This document shows, one piece after another, positions 1-8,527 of a stretch of DNA of 64,000 nt. A program made the translations under genes and the position numbers. The first letter of the stretch is position 1; every line of letters begins with the position of its first letter. The DNA is from Acetivibrio sp964564015. GTDB lineage: Bacteria; Bacillota; Clostridia; Acetivibrionales; Acetivibrionaceae. The DNA lies in assembly GCA_964564015.1 (NCBI GenBank), contig CAZLZR010000004.1, positions 1-64,000 on the forward strand. Direction: 5' to 3'. The notes below the pieces were generated by a model that did not search any database, was not told the DNA's origin, and saw only the letters and a program-made list of their open reading frames with translations.

Positions 1-366
1 CATTTTCTTAGAAAATTTTTGGTATCAAATTACATCAAGTGCATAAGACCTGATGTATGTGTAAATAATGATACCGTACTAGGGTTTATGAGGATTGATC
101 CTAATGGCACTTTTGCAAAATTTCCACTGCTGAGGGTAATTGCTGTAAATGAAAATCATAGAAACAAAGGAATAGGTAAAGCTATGATTGAATTTTATGA
201 ATTAATGGGGTTTGAAAAAGCAAATAAGGTTTTTCTGTTGGTAAGCGAATTTAACACTGATGCAAAGAGATTATATGAAAGACTTGGATATGTTGAGGTG
301 GGAAAAATACCTGATTTATATCAGAAGGATACTGCAGAGTATTTTATGATGAAGAGAAATGGATGA
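1..366 (+). CDS. GNAT family N-acetyltransferase, 5' end cut by window edge
   Basis: This is the C-terminal part of a GCN5-related N-acetyltransferase, which transfers acetyl from acetyl-CoA to an amine; the substrate is unknown. The visible acetyl-CoA loop is NENHRNKGIGKAMIEF, followed by the usual FNTDAKRLYERLGYVEVG segment (strand 5 and the conserved Tyr). The frame is open to base 1. Full GNAT domains are about 140-170 residues, so the true start probably lies left of the window. A TTG at 19 is the only in-frame start here and has no clear ribosome binding site. Confidence 0.8.
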   Translation, partial: HFLRKFLVSNYIKCIRPDVCVNNDTVLGFMRIDPNGTFAKFPLLRVIAVNENHRNKGIGKAMIEFYELMGFEKANKVFLLVSEFNTDAKRLYERLGYVEVGKIPDLYQKDTAEYFMMKRNG

Positions 367-411
367 AAGAAGGTAAGAAGGTGCGGTTAATTAAGTCCTT
401 TCCAAGCCCTG

Positions 412-454
412 GCATAGGAATTTGTAAAAATGGGATTTTTATAAATTCCTATGC
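412..454. repeat. Near-perfect 20-bp inverted repeat with 3-nt loop
   Basis: The left arm 412-431 begins GCATAGGAATTT and the right arm 435-454 ends AAATTCCTATGC. The arms pair over 20 bp with one G.U wobble around a GGG loop. The hairpin lacks a following T-run, so it is not a classic terminator, although it may end transcripts of the GNAT gene. It runs directly into CTCGAACAAAGTGAAAGAG (454-472), a short piece of the repeat family also seen at 30722, 51990 and 59394. Confidence 0.75.
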
Positions 455-575
455 TCGAACAAAGTGAAAGAGATTTAATAATAAAGCTTATGAATGCGTC
501 TTATAAAGGACATTGCAGGATATTTTGAGTAGACAACATTGAGACTTTACACATTACGATTATGAAGTACTTCTA

Positions 576-1880
576 TTATTTAAAAGCTTCTGCAAACGCT
601 TGCTTCAAATCAGCAATTAAATCATTTGCATCTTCTAACCCAATTGAAAGTCTTACTGTTTCAGGAGCAATGTCTGCAGTTTTACGTTCATCAAAATTAA
701 GTTCCCCATGAGTTACTCTTGGCGGATCAATAATGAGTGATCTTGCATCCCCGATATTGGCTTGATAACTAAAGAGTTTAACAGAATTCAAAAACTTTTC
801 CAATTGCTTTTCAGATCCTTTGAACCCGAAGGTGAAATTTGAACCGGCTCCTTTGGGAAGATACTTTTTTACCAAAGCATTATAAGGGCTGGATTTTGCT
901 AAAGGGTGGCTTACCCATGCTACATGTTCTACGCTTTCTAAGTATTGTATGATTTTTTCCGCGTTGGAAACCTGCTTCTGTACTCTTTCGGATAATGTCT
1001 CCAATCCTAATAAGACAAGGTATGCATCAAAAGGACTCAGGGCTGAGCCAAAGTAAGCAAGATAATGAAAACGCAATTTCGTAATGAAGGGGATTTGAGG
1101 GGCAGCTTCTAGAAAACTTCTTTCTACACCCTGGCTATTCCTTAGGAAATAGCTTTTTTCCTCAAATTGAGGATATTTCCCGTTCCCCCAGTTGAATTTG
1201 CCGCTTTCCAAAACAAGTCCCGCTATGACATTGCCATGGCCGCTAAGTGCTTTTGTTGCGGAGTATATGACTATGTCAGCACCGAATTTTATTGGATTTA
1301 GAAGATAGGGGGTTGCAAAGGTGTTATCTACAATCAGCGGAATATTATGGTCGTGTGCAATTTTTGCGATAGCGTCGATGTCTGCTACAATTGCATTGGG
1401 ATTACTTATAGATTCTATAAATATTGCTTTTGTGTCTTCCTTGATTGCTTTTCTGAAAGCTTCAGGATCATTTGCATCGTCTACCTTGTCAATTTCTATA
1501 CCAAATTTGGGATAGAGTTTTCTAAAACCATCAATAGTTCCACCATAAAGTTGTTCAGTTGTCAAAATCCTCCCACCGCCCTCAGCTACATTAAATAATG
1601 TCAAAGTGATTGCGGACATACCAGAGGACACGGCAAGGGCAGCAGCTGCGCCATCTAAGGCTGCTATCCTTTCTTCAAGAACTGAAGTTGTCGGATTTCC
1701 AAGTCTGGTATAAAAATATCCTGCTTCCTGAAAGGATCTGAGCCTTTCGAACCGATCAGTACCGCCTAGTTCAAAGGATGCGGTTTGGTAAATGGGAACT
1801 GCTACAGAATAATTATGATCCTTAGGATTGTAGCCTCCTCTAACCTTAAGAGTATCGAATCCGAAATTTTGTTCTGACAT
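576..1880 (-). CDS. metY: O-acetylhomoserine sulfhydrylase (O-acetylhomoserine aminocarboxypropyltransferase)
   Basis: This 434-residue cytosolic PLP enzyme of the Cys/Met metabolism family condenses O-acetylhomoserine with sulfide or methanethiol, giving homocysteine or methionine. Visible marks are the N-terminal FDTLKVRGGYNP, the YTRLGNPTTSVLEERIAALDG substrate loop region, VDNTFATPYLLNPI and the PLP lysine in IYSATKALSGHG. The length matches the MetY/Met17 subgroup (about 425-440). It is transcribed alone, divergently from the UroD-like gene at 2386, and its mRNA starts with the shared attenuator leader (1911-2063). This context makes it the likely acceptor for methanethiol or sulfide released by the other systems of the window. 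Confidence 0.95.
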   Translation of the reverse strand: MSEQNFGFDTLKVRGGYNPKDHNYSVAVPIYQTASFELGGTDRFERLRSFQEAGYFYTRLGNPTTSVLEERIAALDGAAAALAVSSGMSAITLTLFNVAEGGGRILTTEQLYGGTIDGFRKLYPKFGIEIDKVDDANDPEAFRKAIKEDTKAIFIESISNPNAIVADIDAIAKIAHDHNIPLIVDNTFATPYLLNPIKFGADIVIYSATKALSGHGNVIAGLVLESGKFNWGNGKYPQFEEKSYFLRNSQGVERSFLEAAPQIPFITKLRFHYLAYFGSALSPFDAYLVLLGLETLSERVQKQVSNAEKIIQYLESVEHVAWVSHPLAKSSPYNALVKKYLPKGAGSNFTFGFKGSEKQLEKFLNSVKLFSYQANIGDARSLIIDPPRVTHGELNFDERKTADIAPETVRLSIGLEDANDLIADLKQAFAEAFK

Positions 1881-1910
1881 AAAATTACCTCCTGATAAAT
1901 TGATTTTTAA

Positions 1911-2063
1911 TAAAAAAGACCAAGTAATTTTTGTAGTTAATACAAAAACACTCAGTCTCCAGTTATCTGGTCAACAATATTGAATTATGTATTTATATGG
2001 ATAAGAAAAAATACTATTCATATAGTTTTAGTATATTTTATTCTTCGTTTTGATTTGTGTCAA
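1911..2063 (-). promoter_or_regulatory. Promoter and attenuator leader of metY
   Basis: Read on the minus strand, TTGACA (2063-2058) and TAAAAT (2040-2035) are separated by 17 bp. About 60 nt downstream lies the small hairpin GA-CCAG-ATAA-CTGG-AGAC (1972-1955). It is followed at once by an intrinsic terminator whose arms AGACTGAGT and ACTTGGTCT pair with two wobbles, then TTTTTTA (ending near 1911). This is the only minus-strand copy of the leader family, which shows that the element moves with operon orientation. Confidence 0.85.
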
Positions 2064-2184
2064 CCCTTAATTTATATTTCTATAAAATTATTAGTATGTA
2101 GAAATATTTATTATCAGTGATAAACACACTATAATTTCTCGCGACAATATAAAGCGAAAACAATAAGTTTGTTGCAGTTTGTTC

Positions 2185-2316
2185 TTGACAGCAAAAAGAT
2201 TAAGTGTTAACATGTAAAGCAATAAATACAAAGCGGAATACTAGGTTAAAATTAGTTGACTGGAAATCTAGAGACTAAGTTGTAAGCATTGAGTGGGTGC
2301 TGCAACTTAGTCTTTG
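2185..2316 (+). promoter_or_regulatory. Promoter and attenuator leader of the 2386 operon
   Basis: TTGACA (2185-2190) and TAACAT (2208-2213) are 17 bp apart. The signature hairpin GA-CTGG-AAAT-CTAG-AGAC is at 2258-2275. The terminator uses arms GACTAAGTTG and CAACTTAGTC followed by TTTG (to about 2316). ACTAGGTTA (2240-2248), upstream of the hairpin, recurs in other copies (6770, 43591) and could compete for pairing with the CTAG arm. Confidence 0.85.
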
Positions 2317-2385
2317 TTTATTTGAGGCAGAATTAACTGGGGAAAAGCACATTGAAGCTTTTGCACGATAGTAGGGGGGATCATA

Positions 2386-3462
2386 ATGGGAAGTTATGAA
2401 TATGAGGATCAAATGACACCGAAGGAGAGATTGGCGGCCATAAAGGAAGGAAGGCAAGTTGACAGGCTTTCACTAAATGCGTTTATTGGTGAACATGCTG
2501 CATGGATTCAAGGATTAAGCATAGCAGAGTATCATCATTCTCCGGAAAAGATGGCTAAGGCCCAGATTGAAGCATATAGGACATATCATACAGATGGAAT
2601 CAGCGTTGGAGTTGGGCTTACAGGTATAGCAGAAGCTTTGGGTAGTAAAATCGGATATCCTGTGGATAATACACCTTATGTGGCTGAGCATGTATTAAAG
2701 GATATACAGGATGTTGATAAATTAAAACTGACTGATAACAAAAAGGATGGAAGATTGCAAATAATACTTGATACCGTTAAAATATTAGTAGATGAAGTTG
2801 GGGATGAGGTCCCGATTACTGCAGGAGTCATAGGAGCCTTTAGTAATGCTGCCAATACCAGAGGGACCGAAAGCTTTTTAAGAGACATTATGTATGATCC
2901 TGAAAATGCTCACAAGCTTTTGAGACATGTAAACAAATGCACTATAGAATTTGTAAAAGAGGTTTCAAAGCTCGGTGTCAGTATAAGCATAGGTGACCCA
3001 ACTGCTTCAGGAAGCCTGATTGGGCCAAAGCAGTTTAAGGAATTTGCTTATCCATATATAAAGGAATTATCGGACAAGATAAAAGAGTATGGTGCACTGG
3101 CACCACAATTGCACATTTGCGGCAACACCAAAAAGATTTGGGGACAGATGGCAGATACGGGCGTTGGAGGATTAAGCCTTGACGATGTTATTGATCTTGA
3201 GGAAGCAAAAAGAGAAGTTGGTGACAGGGTTTTACTGATTGGAAATGTAAGTCCTACCAAAACTATGTATTTAGGGACGCCTTCTGATGTAGAGGAAAAT
3301 GTAAAGGACAATTTAAGAAAAGCTTATGATTCAAAGAAGGGATATGTCATATCCTTAGGCTGTGGTTTACCGATACGTACAAAGCCTTCCAATGTGCATG
3401 CTTTTGTAAAAGCGGCCAAGAAATATGGAAGATATCCTTTGAAATTAGAAAATTTCTCGTAA
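2386..3462 (+). CDS. Uroporphyrinogen decarboxylase (UroD)/MtaA-family methyltransferase
   Basis: This 358-residue protein belongs to the UroD/MtaA/CmuA fold, whose non-heme members transfer methyl groups between corrinoid proteins and thiols. The zinc-site pattern is visible as QLHICGNTKKIWGQM, with the second cysteine region in YVISLGCGLPIRTKPSNVHAF. These resemble methylcobamide:thiol methyltransferases more than heme-pathway HemE. The start is an ATG at 2386 behind GGGGGG. No corrinoid protein is adjacent, so its partner may be the one at 62188. The gene is first in an attenuator-controlled operon with the GNAT at 3475. Its substrate cannot be read from sequence. Confidence 0.85.
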   Translation: MGSYEYEDQMTPKERLAAIKEGRQVDRLSLNAFIGEHAAWIQGLSIAEYHHSPEKMAKAQIEAYRTYHTDGISVGVGLTGIAEALGSKIGYPVDNTPYVAEHVLKDIQDVDKLKLTDNKKDGRLQIILDTVKILVDEVGDEVPITAGVIGAFSNAANTRGTESFLRDIMYDPENAHKLLRHVNKCTIEFVKEVSKLGVSISIGDPTASGSLIGPKQFKEFAYPYIKELSDKIKEYGALAPQLHICGNTKKIWGQMADTGVGGLSLDDVIDLEEAKREVGDRVLLIGNVSPTKTMYLGTPSDVEENVKDNLRKAYDSKKGYVISLGCGLPIRTKPSNVHAFVKAAKKYGRYPLKLENFS

Positions 3463-3474
3463 GGAGTGTATTAA

Positions 3475-3978
3475 TTGAGCAACGTATCATTTGTAAGTGT
3501 AGAAGATAAACATGTAAAAAGGATAACTGAGATTTACAATTACTATATAAAAAACACTACTGTCACATACCATTATTTTGAGCACACGGAGGCTCAAATG
3601 AAGGAAATACTCTATTCAAAGGATCCGAGATTTAATTCCTTTGCAATCATAGATGACGATAACGGTGAAGTTGTAGGATATTGCCTGATATGCAAGTTTA
3701 AAAACAGAGAGGCATATGATATATGCGGTGAGGTTACCGTGTATCTTGAGAACAGCTATTTGGGCAGTGGGATTGGAAAACTGGCGTTGAATTTTCTTGA
3801 GGAGGAAGCCAGAAGGCAAAAGTTTCATGCTTTGGTAGCTTCAATTTCAAGTGACAATGAGCGTAGTATAAGGCTATTTGAAAGGGAAGGGTATTGTAAA
3901 TGTGCTCATTTTAAAGAGGTTGGTATTAAGTTTGGTAAAGTTTTGGATCTTTTGTATTATGAAAAGATTTTAAATTAA
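3475..3978 (+). CDS. GNAT family N-acetyltransferase (phosphinothricin acetyltransferase-like)
   Basis: This 167-residue GNAT acts as an acetyl-CoA-dependent N-acetyltransferase. The EVTVYLENSYLGSGIGKLAL stretch gives the acetyl-CoA-binding strand 4 and pyrophosphate loop (LGSGIG). The SSDNERSIRLFEREGY segment is typical of the PAT/MnaT group, which acetylates phosphinothricin or methionine sulfone/sulfoximine. It starts with TTG at 3475, with AAGGAG eight bases upstream, and follows the UroD-like gene by 12 bp in one operon. A role in detoxifying a methionine analogue would fit the sulfur setting but is inference. Confidence 0.8.
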   Translation: MSNVSFVSVEDKHVKRITEIYNYYIKNTTVTYHYFEHTEAQMKEILYSKDPRFNSFAIIDDDNGEVVGYCLICKFKNREAYDICGEVTVYLENSYLGSGIGKLALNFLEEEARRQKFHALVASISSDNERSIRLFEREGYCKCAHFKEVGIKFGKVLDLLYYEKILN

Positions 3979-3995
3979 AACCAGGTAAAAAATTA

Positions 3996-4136
3996 TTGAC
4001 AATATGATGCGTATGGAGTAAAATATATAAAAACGATAGGAATTGTATGAATAATTGTATAAAAGCTGACCTGAGTTACAGGAGGCTGGACGAATGTTAT
4101 AATCTTCGGATTACACACATTTTTCCGGCTTTTTTT
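3996..4136 (+). promoter_or_regulatory. Promoter and attenuator leader of metNIQ
   Basis: TTGACA (3996-4001) and TAAAAT (4019-4024) are spaced 17 bp. The hairpin GA-CCTG-AGTTA-CAGG-AGGC sits at 4068-4086. It has a stem different from the other copies, yet it pairs fully, and it has the longest loop (5 nt). The terminator pairs GCTGG with CCGGC, contains an inner TAATC-TTCG-GATTA hairpin, and ends in TTTTTTT near 4136. The gene is 80 nt further on. Confidence 0.85.
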
Positions 4137-4217
4137 AGTGCTTGGGATGTCTAAAGTCATACTTATGAATATCTTTCAAAGTATTTGCAAAATAAAAGAA
4201 GCTAATGGGGAATTAAT

Positions 4218-4997
4218 ATGATCGAAGTTAAAAACTTGAGTAAAACATTTATAACTTCAAATTCAAAGATTCAGGCACTAGATAATATAAACCTTAAAAT
4301 TGAGAAAGGTGATATTTTTGGTATAATCGGTTTTAGCGGAGCAGGAAAATCAACGCTCATAAGATGCTTAAACAGATTAGAAGAGCCTGATTCAGGCAGG
4401 ATACTTATAGAAGGCAAAGATATTACCCGTATGGATAAAAAGGAACTAAAGAATGCTAGAAGAAAGATAGGCATGATATTTCAGCAATTTAACCTCCTAG
4501 ACTCAAGAAGCGTATTTGAAAATATAGCATTTCCGCTGGAAATAGCAGGTTGCAGAAATCAAAAAATAAAGGAGAGGGTTGAAGAAATCCTTGAAATGGT
4601 AGGTCTGACAGATAAAGCTGATTCATATCCTTCACAGCTTAGCGGAGGGCAAAAGCAAAGGGTTGGCATAGCGAGAGCCCTTGCAAATGAACCGGATGTG
4701 CTTTTGAGTGATGAAGCAACGTCAGCACTTGATCCGATGACTACATTTTCAATATTGGAACTCCTGAAGGAAATTAACCAAAAGCTAAACCTTACAATAG
4801 TTTTGATCACCCATGAGCTGGATGTTTTGAATCATATATGTAAGAACATGGCTGTTGTTGAAAATGGCCGGATTGTCGAATCGGGTCCGGTTGAGAAGTT
4901 TTTTACAAACCCGGAAAGCAGTACATCAAAAAGCTTTGTTAATATATTAAACAGTTTCCAAAGAGGGAGGCTGTATATTGAAGGGGGTGCTATCTGA
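4218..4997 (+). CDS. metN: Methionine ABC transporter ATP-binding protein
   Basis: This 259-residue ATPase energises the D/L-methionine importer. It shows Walker A GFSGAGKST, Q-loop MIFQQFNLLDSRSV, signature LSGGQKQRVGIARAL and Walker B VLLSDEATSALDP, the last being diagnostic for MetN. Usual MetN proteins (about 340 residues) carry a C-terminal ACT-like NIL domain that senses methionine. This one stops soon after the nucleotide-binding domain and so probably lacks trans-inhibition by cytosolic methionine. The ATG at 4218 follows GGGGAA. Its TGA overlaps the ATG of metI by one base. Confidence 0.92.
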   Translation: MIEVKNLSKTFITSNSKIQALDNINLKIEKGDIFGIIGFSGAGKSTLIRCLNRLEEPDSGRILIEGKDITRMDKKELKNARRKIGMIFQQFNLLDSRSVFENIAFPLEIAGCRNQKIKERVEEILEMVGLTDKADSYPSQLSGGQKQRVGIARALANEPDVLLSDEATSALDPMTTFSILELLKEINQKLNLTIVLITHELDVLNHICKNMAVVENGRIVESGPVEKFFTNPESSTSKSFVNILNSFQRGRLYIEGGAI

Positions 4998-5665
4998 TGG
5001 ACAGCGATTTAATTCAACTATTAGGTACAGGTCTTGCGGAAACGCTGTATATGGTAGTGTTATCCACTTTAATTTCGTTGGCTATAGGTTTGCCGCTTGG
5101 TGTAATGCTTGCTGTTACAGAAAAAGGCAATATACTGGAGGCTCCAAGAGTTAACAAGGCGTTAGCTACATTTGTAAATATTGTAAGATCGTTTCCGTTC
5201 ATTATACTTATTGTTATTTTGTTACCCTTATCCAGATTTATAGTCGGAACTACAATAGGCTCAACTGCAGCAGTTGTACCACTTTCCATAGGCTCAGCAC
5301 CGTTTCTTGCAAGGATTATTGAAAATAGCTTAAAGGAAGTCCATACCGGTAAAATTGAGGCTTCACTGGCTATGGGAGCAGGTACTTTTACTATTATAAG
5401 AAGGGTTTTGATACCTGAAGCACTTCCATCCTTGGTTCGCGGTGTTACACTGGCCATTATCACTATAACCGGATTTACAGCTGCGGCCGGAGCAATAGGT
5501 GCCGGCGGGCTGGGGAGCCTGGCTATAAGGTTTGGATACATGCGTTTTAGAAATGATATTATGATTTTTACTGTTGTTTTATTGATTGTTCTGGTTCAAG
5601 GTGTGCAGTTTGGTGGTGATTTGATAGCAAAATGGATAAACAAAAAGAGGTTTAAGTTTGAGTAG
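4997..5665 (+). CDS. metI: Methionine ABC transporter permease
   Basis: This 222-residue inner-membrane protein has about five transmembrane helices. The start (GTGLAETLYMVVLSTLISLAI) and the EAA coupling loop EASLAMGAGTFTIIRRVLIPE are typical of MetI. Further family marks are the GAIGAGGLGSLAIRFGY stretch and the C-terminal helix. It forms the homodimeric channel for MetN and MetQ and is translationally coupled to metN by a TGATG junction. Confidence 0.93.
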   Translation: MDSDLIQLLGTGLAETLYMVVLSTLISLAIGLPLGVMLAVTEKGNILEAPRVNKALATFVNIVRSFPFIILIVILLPLSRFIVGTTIGSTAAVVPLSIGSAPFLARIIENSLKEVHTGKIEASLAMGAGTFTIIRRVLIPEALPSLVRGVTLAIITITGFTAAAGAIGAGGLGSLAIRFGYMRFRNDIMIFTVVLLIVLVQGVQFGGDLIAKWINKKRFKFE

Positions 5666-5692
5666 ATTAAAAAAAGAAGAGGAGAGATTATT

Positions 5693-6553
5693 ATGTTTAA
5701 AAAATTAATTATTATGGCAGCGGCAATTGTTATACTTGGGGGAGCTTTTACAGGATGCTCGAAGAAGGAAGAACCAAAACCGGCATCAGCATCAAGTAAT
5801 GATAAAGCAGAGCCTGCTAAGACTTCTGAGCAGGAAGTTACTCTCAAGGTTGGGGCAGCAGTTGTTCCTCATGCGGAAATATTAGAATTTGTAAAGCCAA
5901 AACTTAAAGAAAAGGGTGTAAACCTTGAAGTCAAAGTTTTGGATGATGAAGCACAATTAAATCCTGCGCTGGATCAAAAACAGATAGATGCAAACTACTT
6001 CCAGCATGTACCCTATTTAGACTCTGTGTCTAAGGAAAAAGGATATAAGTTTAAAGTAGCCGGCAAAATACATGTTGAGCCTATAGGGTTTTATTCGCAG
6101 AAAATAAAATCAAAGGACGAATTAAAGGAAGGTTCAACAATAGCTATTCCTGATAATGCTTCAAACGAATACAGAGCATTGGCACTTCTTCAGGCAAATG
6201 GACTAATTAAGCTAAAGGATGGGCTAGATAATTATTCGGCTACACCAAAAGACATTGCAGAAAATCCTAAGAAGCTGAAATTTGTGGAAGTTGAAGCACC
6301 TCAATTGGCAAGGGTTCTTCCTGATGTTGACGGTGCAGTTATTAATACAAACTATGTACTTGAGGCTAAGCTAGATCCGAAGTCTGCAATTTTTCGTGAA
6401 GATGCAAATTCTCCTTATGCAAATATAATCGTTGTGAGAGAAGGCGAAGAAAACCGTCCGGAAATAAAAAAACTTATAGAGGCTTTGCAATCTGAGGACG
6501 TGAAAGAGTTTATACAGGATAAATATGGAGTAGCTGTTGTACCTGCATTCTAA
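5693..6553 (+). CDS. metQ: Methionine-binding lipoprotein of the NlpA/MetQ family
   Basis: This 286-residue substrate-binding protein has an N-terminal signal peptide ending in a lipobox (GAFTGC, lipid-anchored Cys near residue 23) and a Ser/Ala/Lys-rich linker. The mature part has NlpA-family marks: VGAAVVPHAEILEFVKP, DANYFQHVPYLDS and AIPDNASNEYRALALLQANG. It lies 27 bp after metI behind AGAGGAGAG. The family binds methionine and related thioethers. Because the operon shares the island's attenuator, other thioethers or methionine sulfoxide are also possible ligands. Confidence 0.92.
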   Translation: MFKKLIIMAAAIVILGGAFTGCSKKEEPKPASASSNDKAEPAKTSEQEVTLKVGAAVVPHAEILEFVKPKLKEKGVNLEVKVLDDEAQLNPALDQKQIDANYFQHVPYLDSVSKEKGYKFKVAGKIHVEPIGFYSQKIKSKDELKEGSTIAIPDNASNEYRALALLQANGLIKLKDGLDNYSATPKDIAENPKKLKFVEVEAPQLARVLPDVDGAVINTNYVLEAKLDPKSAIFREDANSPYANIIVVREGEENRPEIKKLIEALQSEDVKEFIQDKYGVAVVPAF

Positions 6554-6703
6554 AGATATGGAACTGAAAAATTGATAATTTGATGAGCTGCTAATTGTCT
6601 AAAAATAAGCAAAGCGAATCATACCTTTGTCTTTACAGTTTCGAATAATAGAAGGTCATATATAAAAAATATGGTTTGTTTAGAATTTGATATTTCTTTT
6701 CTA

Positions 6704-6829
6704 TTGACAATGGCAGCTTGATGGGATAGAATAAAGGAAAGTCGATAAAACATATTTAAATACTAGGTTAATAACTGGGTTGACTAGAAAGCTAGAGATC
6801 AAGTGGTATCATTCCACTTGGTCTTTTTT
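6704..6829 (+). promoter_or_regulatory. Promoter and attenuator leader of nifB
   Basis: TTGACA (6704-6709) and TAGAAT (6727-6732) are 17 bp apart. The signature hairpin GA-CTAG-AAAG-CTAG-AGAT lies at 6782-6799, preceded by ACTAGGTTAATA. The terminator is GATCAAGTGG-TATCATT-CCACTTGGTC followed by TTTTTT (6797-6829), one of the most perfect in the family. It stands about 200 nt before the nifB start. Confidence 0.88.
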
Positions 6830-6966
6830 GATGTCTAAGAAATTGCATTGATTTCTGGCATCAAAAAAGTCTACTTCAAGGCTGTTTACTGCGGAGGAAT
6901 ACCCTGGTTTAAATCGGCGAAACCGACTTTATTATTTAGCCTCTTTGCATTGCATGAAAGAGGCTA
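6829..6966 (+). repeat. Post-terminator repeat and second hairpin in the nifB leader
   Basis: Right after the attenuator, 6829-6890 (GATGTCTAAGAAATTGC and following, with internal AGAAAT/ATTTCT pairing) matches 36211-36268, which sits at the same place behind another attenuator. A second hairpin, AGCCTCTTT-loop-AAAGAGGCT, is near 6938-6965. It resembles the CCTCTTTCG palindromes that follow the attenuators at 30716, 51982 and 59386. No gene is visible between 6554 and 7026 other than these leader elements. Confidence 0.55.
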
Positions 6967-7026
6967 AAGCTAGAGTGATAATTGCCCCGGAGATTTATAT
7001 TTGTTCTAAGTAAGGGAGGTATACAT

Positions 7027-8295
7027 TTGTCAAATCAAATAACACTTAGTCAAAATAAAATATTGGAAGAAAAAACTAAAAGCCATCCCTGCTATAGTGG
7101 CGGATGCCAAAATGCCAGGATTCATCTTCCTGTTGCTCCTGCATGCAATATATCTTGCAATTACTGCAATAGAAAATTTGATTGCATAAATGAGAGCAGG
7201 CCTGGCGTAACAAGTGAAGTGTTAAAACCTGAAGAGGCATTGGATAGATTTTTGAAGGTGAAAAGCAAATTCAATAATCTTAAGGTAGTAGGTATTGCAG
7301 GGCCTGGAGATGCCCTTGCAAATTTTGAAAATACCAAAAGAACTCTCAAGCTAATAAGAGAAAATGATCCTGATGTGACGTTTTGTCTGTCAACAAATGG
7401 TTTGATGCTGCCACATTATGCAGAAGCTTTGGTTGGGTTTGGAGTAACTCATGTTACAGTTACCATCAATACCATAGATCCTAAAATTGGTGCGAAAATA
7501 TATAAGAGCATTAATTACCAGGGTGTAAGGCTCGATGGCGAAAAGGGAGCAGAAGTCCTTATAAATAATCAACTTGAAGGGGTAAGAAAATTAATAGAGT
7601 TGGGAATTATTACGAAGATAAATACCGTTATGATAAAAGGTATCAATGATAAGTATATTGAAGATGTTGTAAAAAAGGTAAAGGATATAGGAGTATTTAT
7701 AAATAATATAATGCCGCTTATACCGGCTCCGGGAAGTGCTTTTGAGAATATGCCCCTGACTTCCAACAAGGAGCTAAATGAGTTGAGGTCTGCGTGTGAG
7801 GTTCACCTGAAGCAGATGTACCATTGTAAGCAATGCCGTGCGGATGCTATTGGCACTCTAGATAATGATTGTTCCATAGAATTCAGCAAAAGGGCGGAAG
7901 AGAAGACTAAGACCTTTGCAAAAGATGTTACATATACCTTTGCGGTAGCGACAAAAAATGGAGTTTATATTGATGAGCATTTTGGGCATGTAAAGGAATT
8001 TCATATTTATAGATATGAAAATGGCAAGTCGAACCTTCTTGAGAAAAGGTCAGTCGAAAAGTATTGTAGCGGTAAAAATGATTGTGATGATGAAGAAAGC
8101 AAATTCGAGAAAATCAGTACTGCGTTGGAAGATTGTGCTGCTGTTTTGGTTCAGAGGATAGGCTTCTTACCACAGAAAAAGCTTGAAGAAAAAGGTATAA
8201 AGGTAGTTCAAACTATTGGAAGAATAAATGAAGAAATAATAAAAGTTGTAGAAACTTTGGAAAACAGTTCAAAGGATTTGGTTTCGAATTTTTAA
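7027..8295 (+). CDS. nifB: Nitrogenase cofactor biosynthesis radical SAM protein NifB with C-terminal NifX-like domain
   Basis: NifB builds the [8Fe-9S-C] core (NifB-co) from two [4Fe-4S] clusters using SAM. The N-terminal signature is intact: HPCYSGGCQNARIHLPVAP, then the radical SAM motif CNISCNYC (CX3CX2C) and NRKFDC. A GIAGPGDALAN SAM-binding segment and the NTVMIKGIND region follow. From about residue 310 a NifX/NafY-type domain (YIDEHFGHVKEFHIY) is fused, as in many clostridial NifB proteins. TTG at 7027 behind GGGAGG is a better start than the upstream in-frame codon at 6982. The gene is monocistronic and closed by a strong terminator. With no N2-fixing nifDK visible, it probably supplies the cofactor of the two nitrogenase-like enzymes in this window. 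Confidence 0.93.
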   Translation: MSNQITLSQNKILEEKTKSHPCYSGGCQNARIHLPVAPACNISCNYCNRKFDCINESRPGVTSEVLKPEEALDRFLKVKSKFNNLKVVGIAGPGDALANFENTKRTLKLIRENDPDVTFCLSTNGLMLPHYAEALVGFGVTHVTVTINTIDPKIGAKIYKSINYQGVRLDGEKGAEVLINNQLEGVRKLIELGIITKINTVMIKGINDKYIEDVVKKVKDIGVFINNIMPLIPAPGSAFENMPLTSNKELNELRSACEVHLKQMYHCKQCRADAIGTLDNDCSIEFSKRAEEKTKTFAKDVTYTFAVATKNGVYIDEHFGHVKEFHIYRYENGKSNLLEKRSVEKYCSGKNDCDDEESKFEKISTALEDCAAVLVQRIGFLPQKKLEEKGIKVVQTIGRINEEIIKVVETLENSSKDLVSNF

Positions 8296-8348
8296 GTTTT
8301 TTAGTTCTCCCTCATGAAATTATATATAAACATGTTTTTAAGAATTTG

Positions 8349-8394
8349 GCTGTCGCATCAGCAGTTTAATAATTGCTGATGCGACAGCTTTTTT
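8349..8394 (+). terminator. Strong intrinsic terminator after nifB
   Basis: A perfect 15-bp stem, GCTGTCGCATCAGCA (8349-8363) against TGCTGATGCGACAGC (8374-8388), is followed by TTTTTT (8389-8394). It cleanly ends the nifB transcript. Confidence 0.95.
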
Positions 8395-8527
8395 ACGTTC
8401 TTGTGGCCCGTTCTCCATAAAAACTTCATAGAAAAGCCATCTTATTTTTGGGATAGGTACCGATGTTAAGTTTAAATTGGTATAATTATGGTAGATGTTT
8501 ATGATTTGATTGGAATAGGATAACTAA

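Noticed and set aside
1321..1598. Open frames on the plus strand inside metY and many other antisense frames
   Set aside because: They have no ribosome binding sites or family motifs and lie opposite strongly supported genes. They are shadows of coding sequence.
6982..7026. Longer N-terminus of NifB from 6982
   Set aside because: The GGGAGG ribosome binding site lies at 7014-7019 inside that extension, and TTG at 7027 gives the normal NifB start region.
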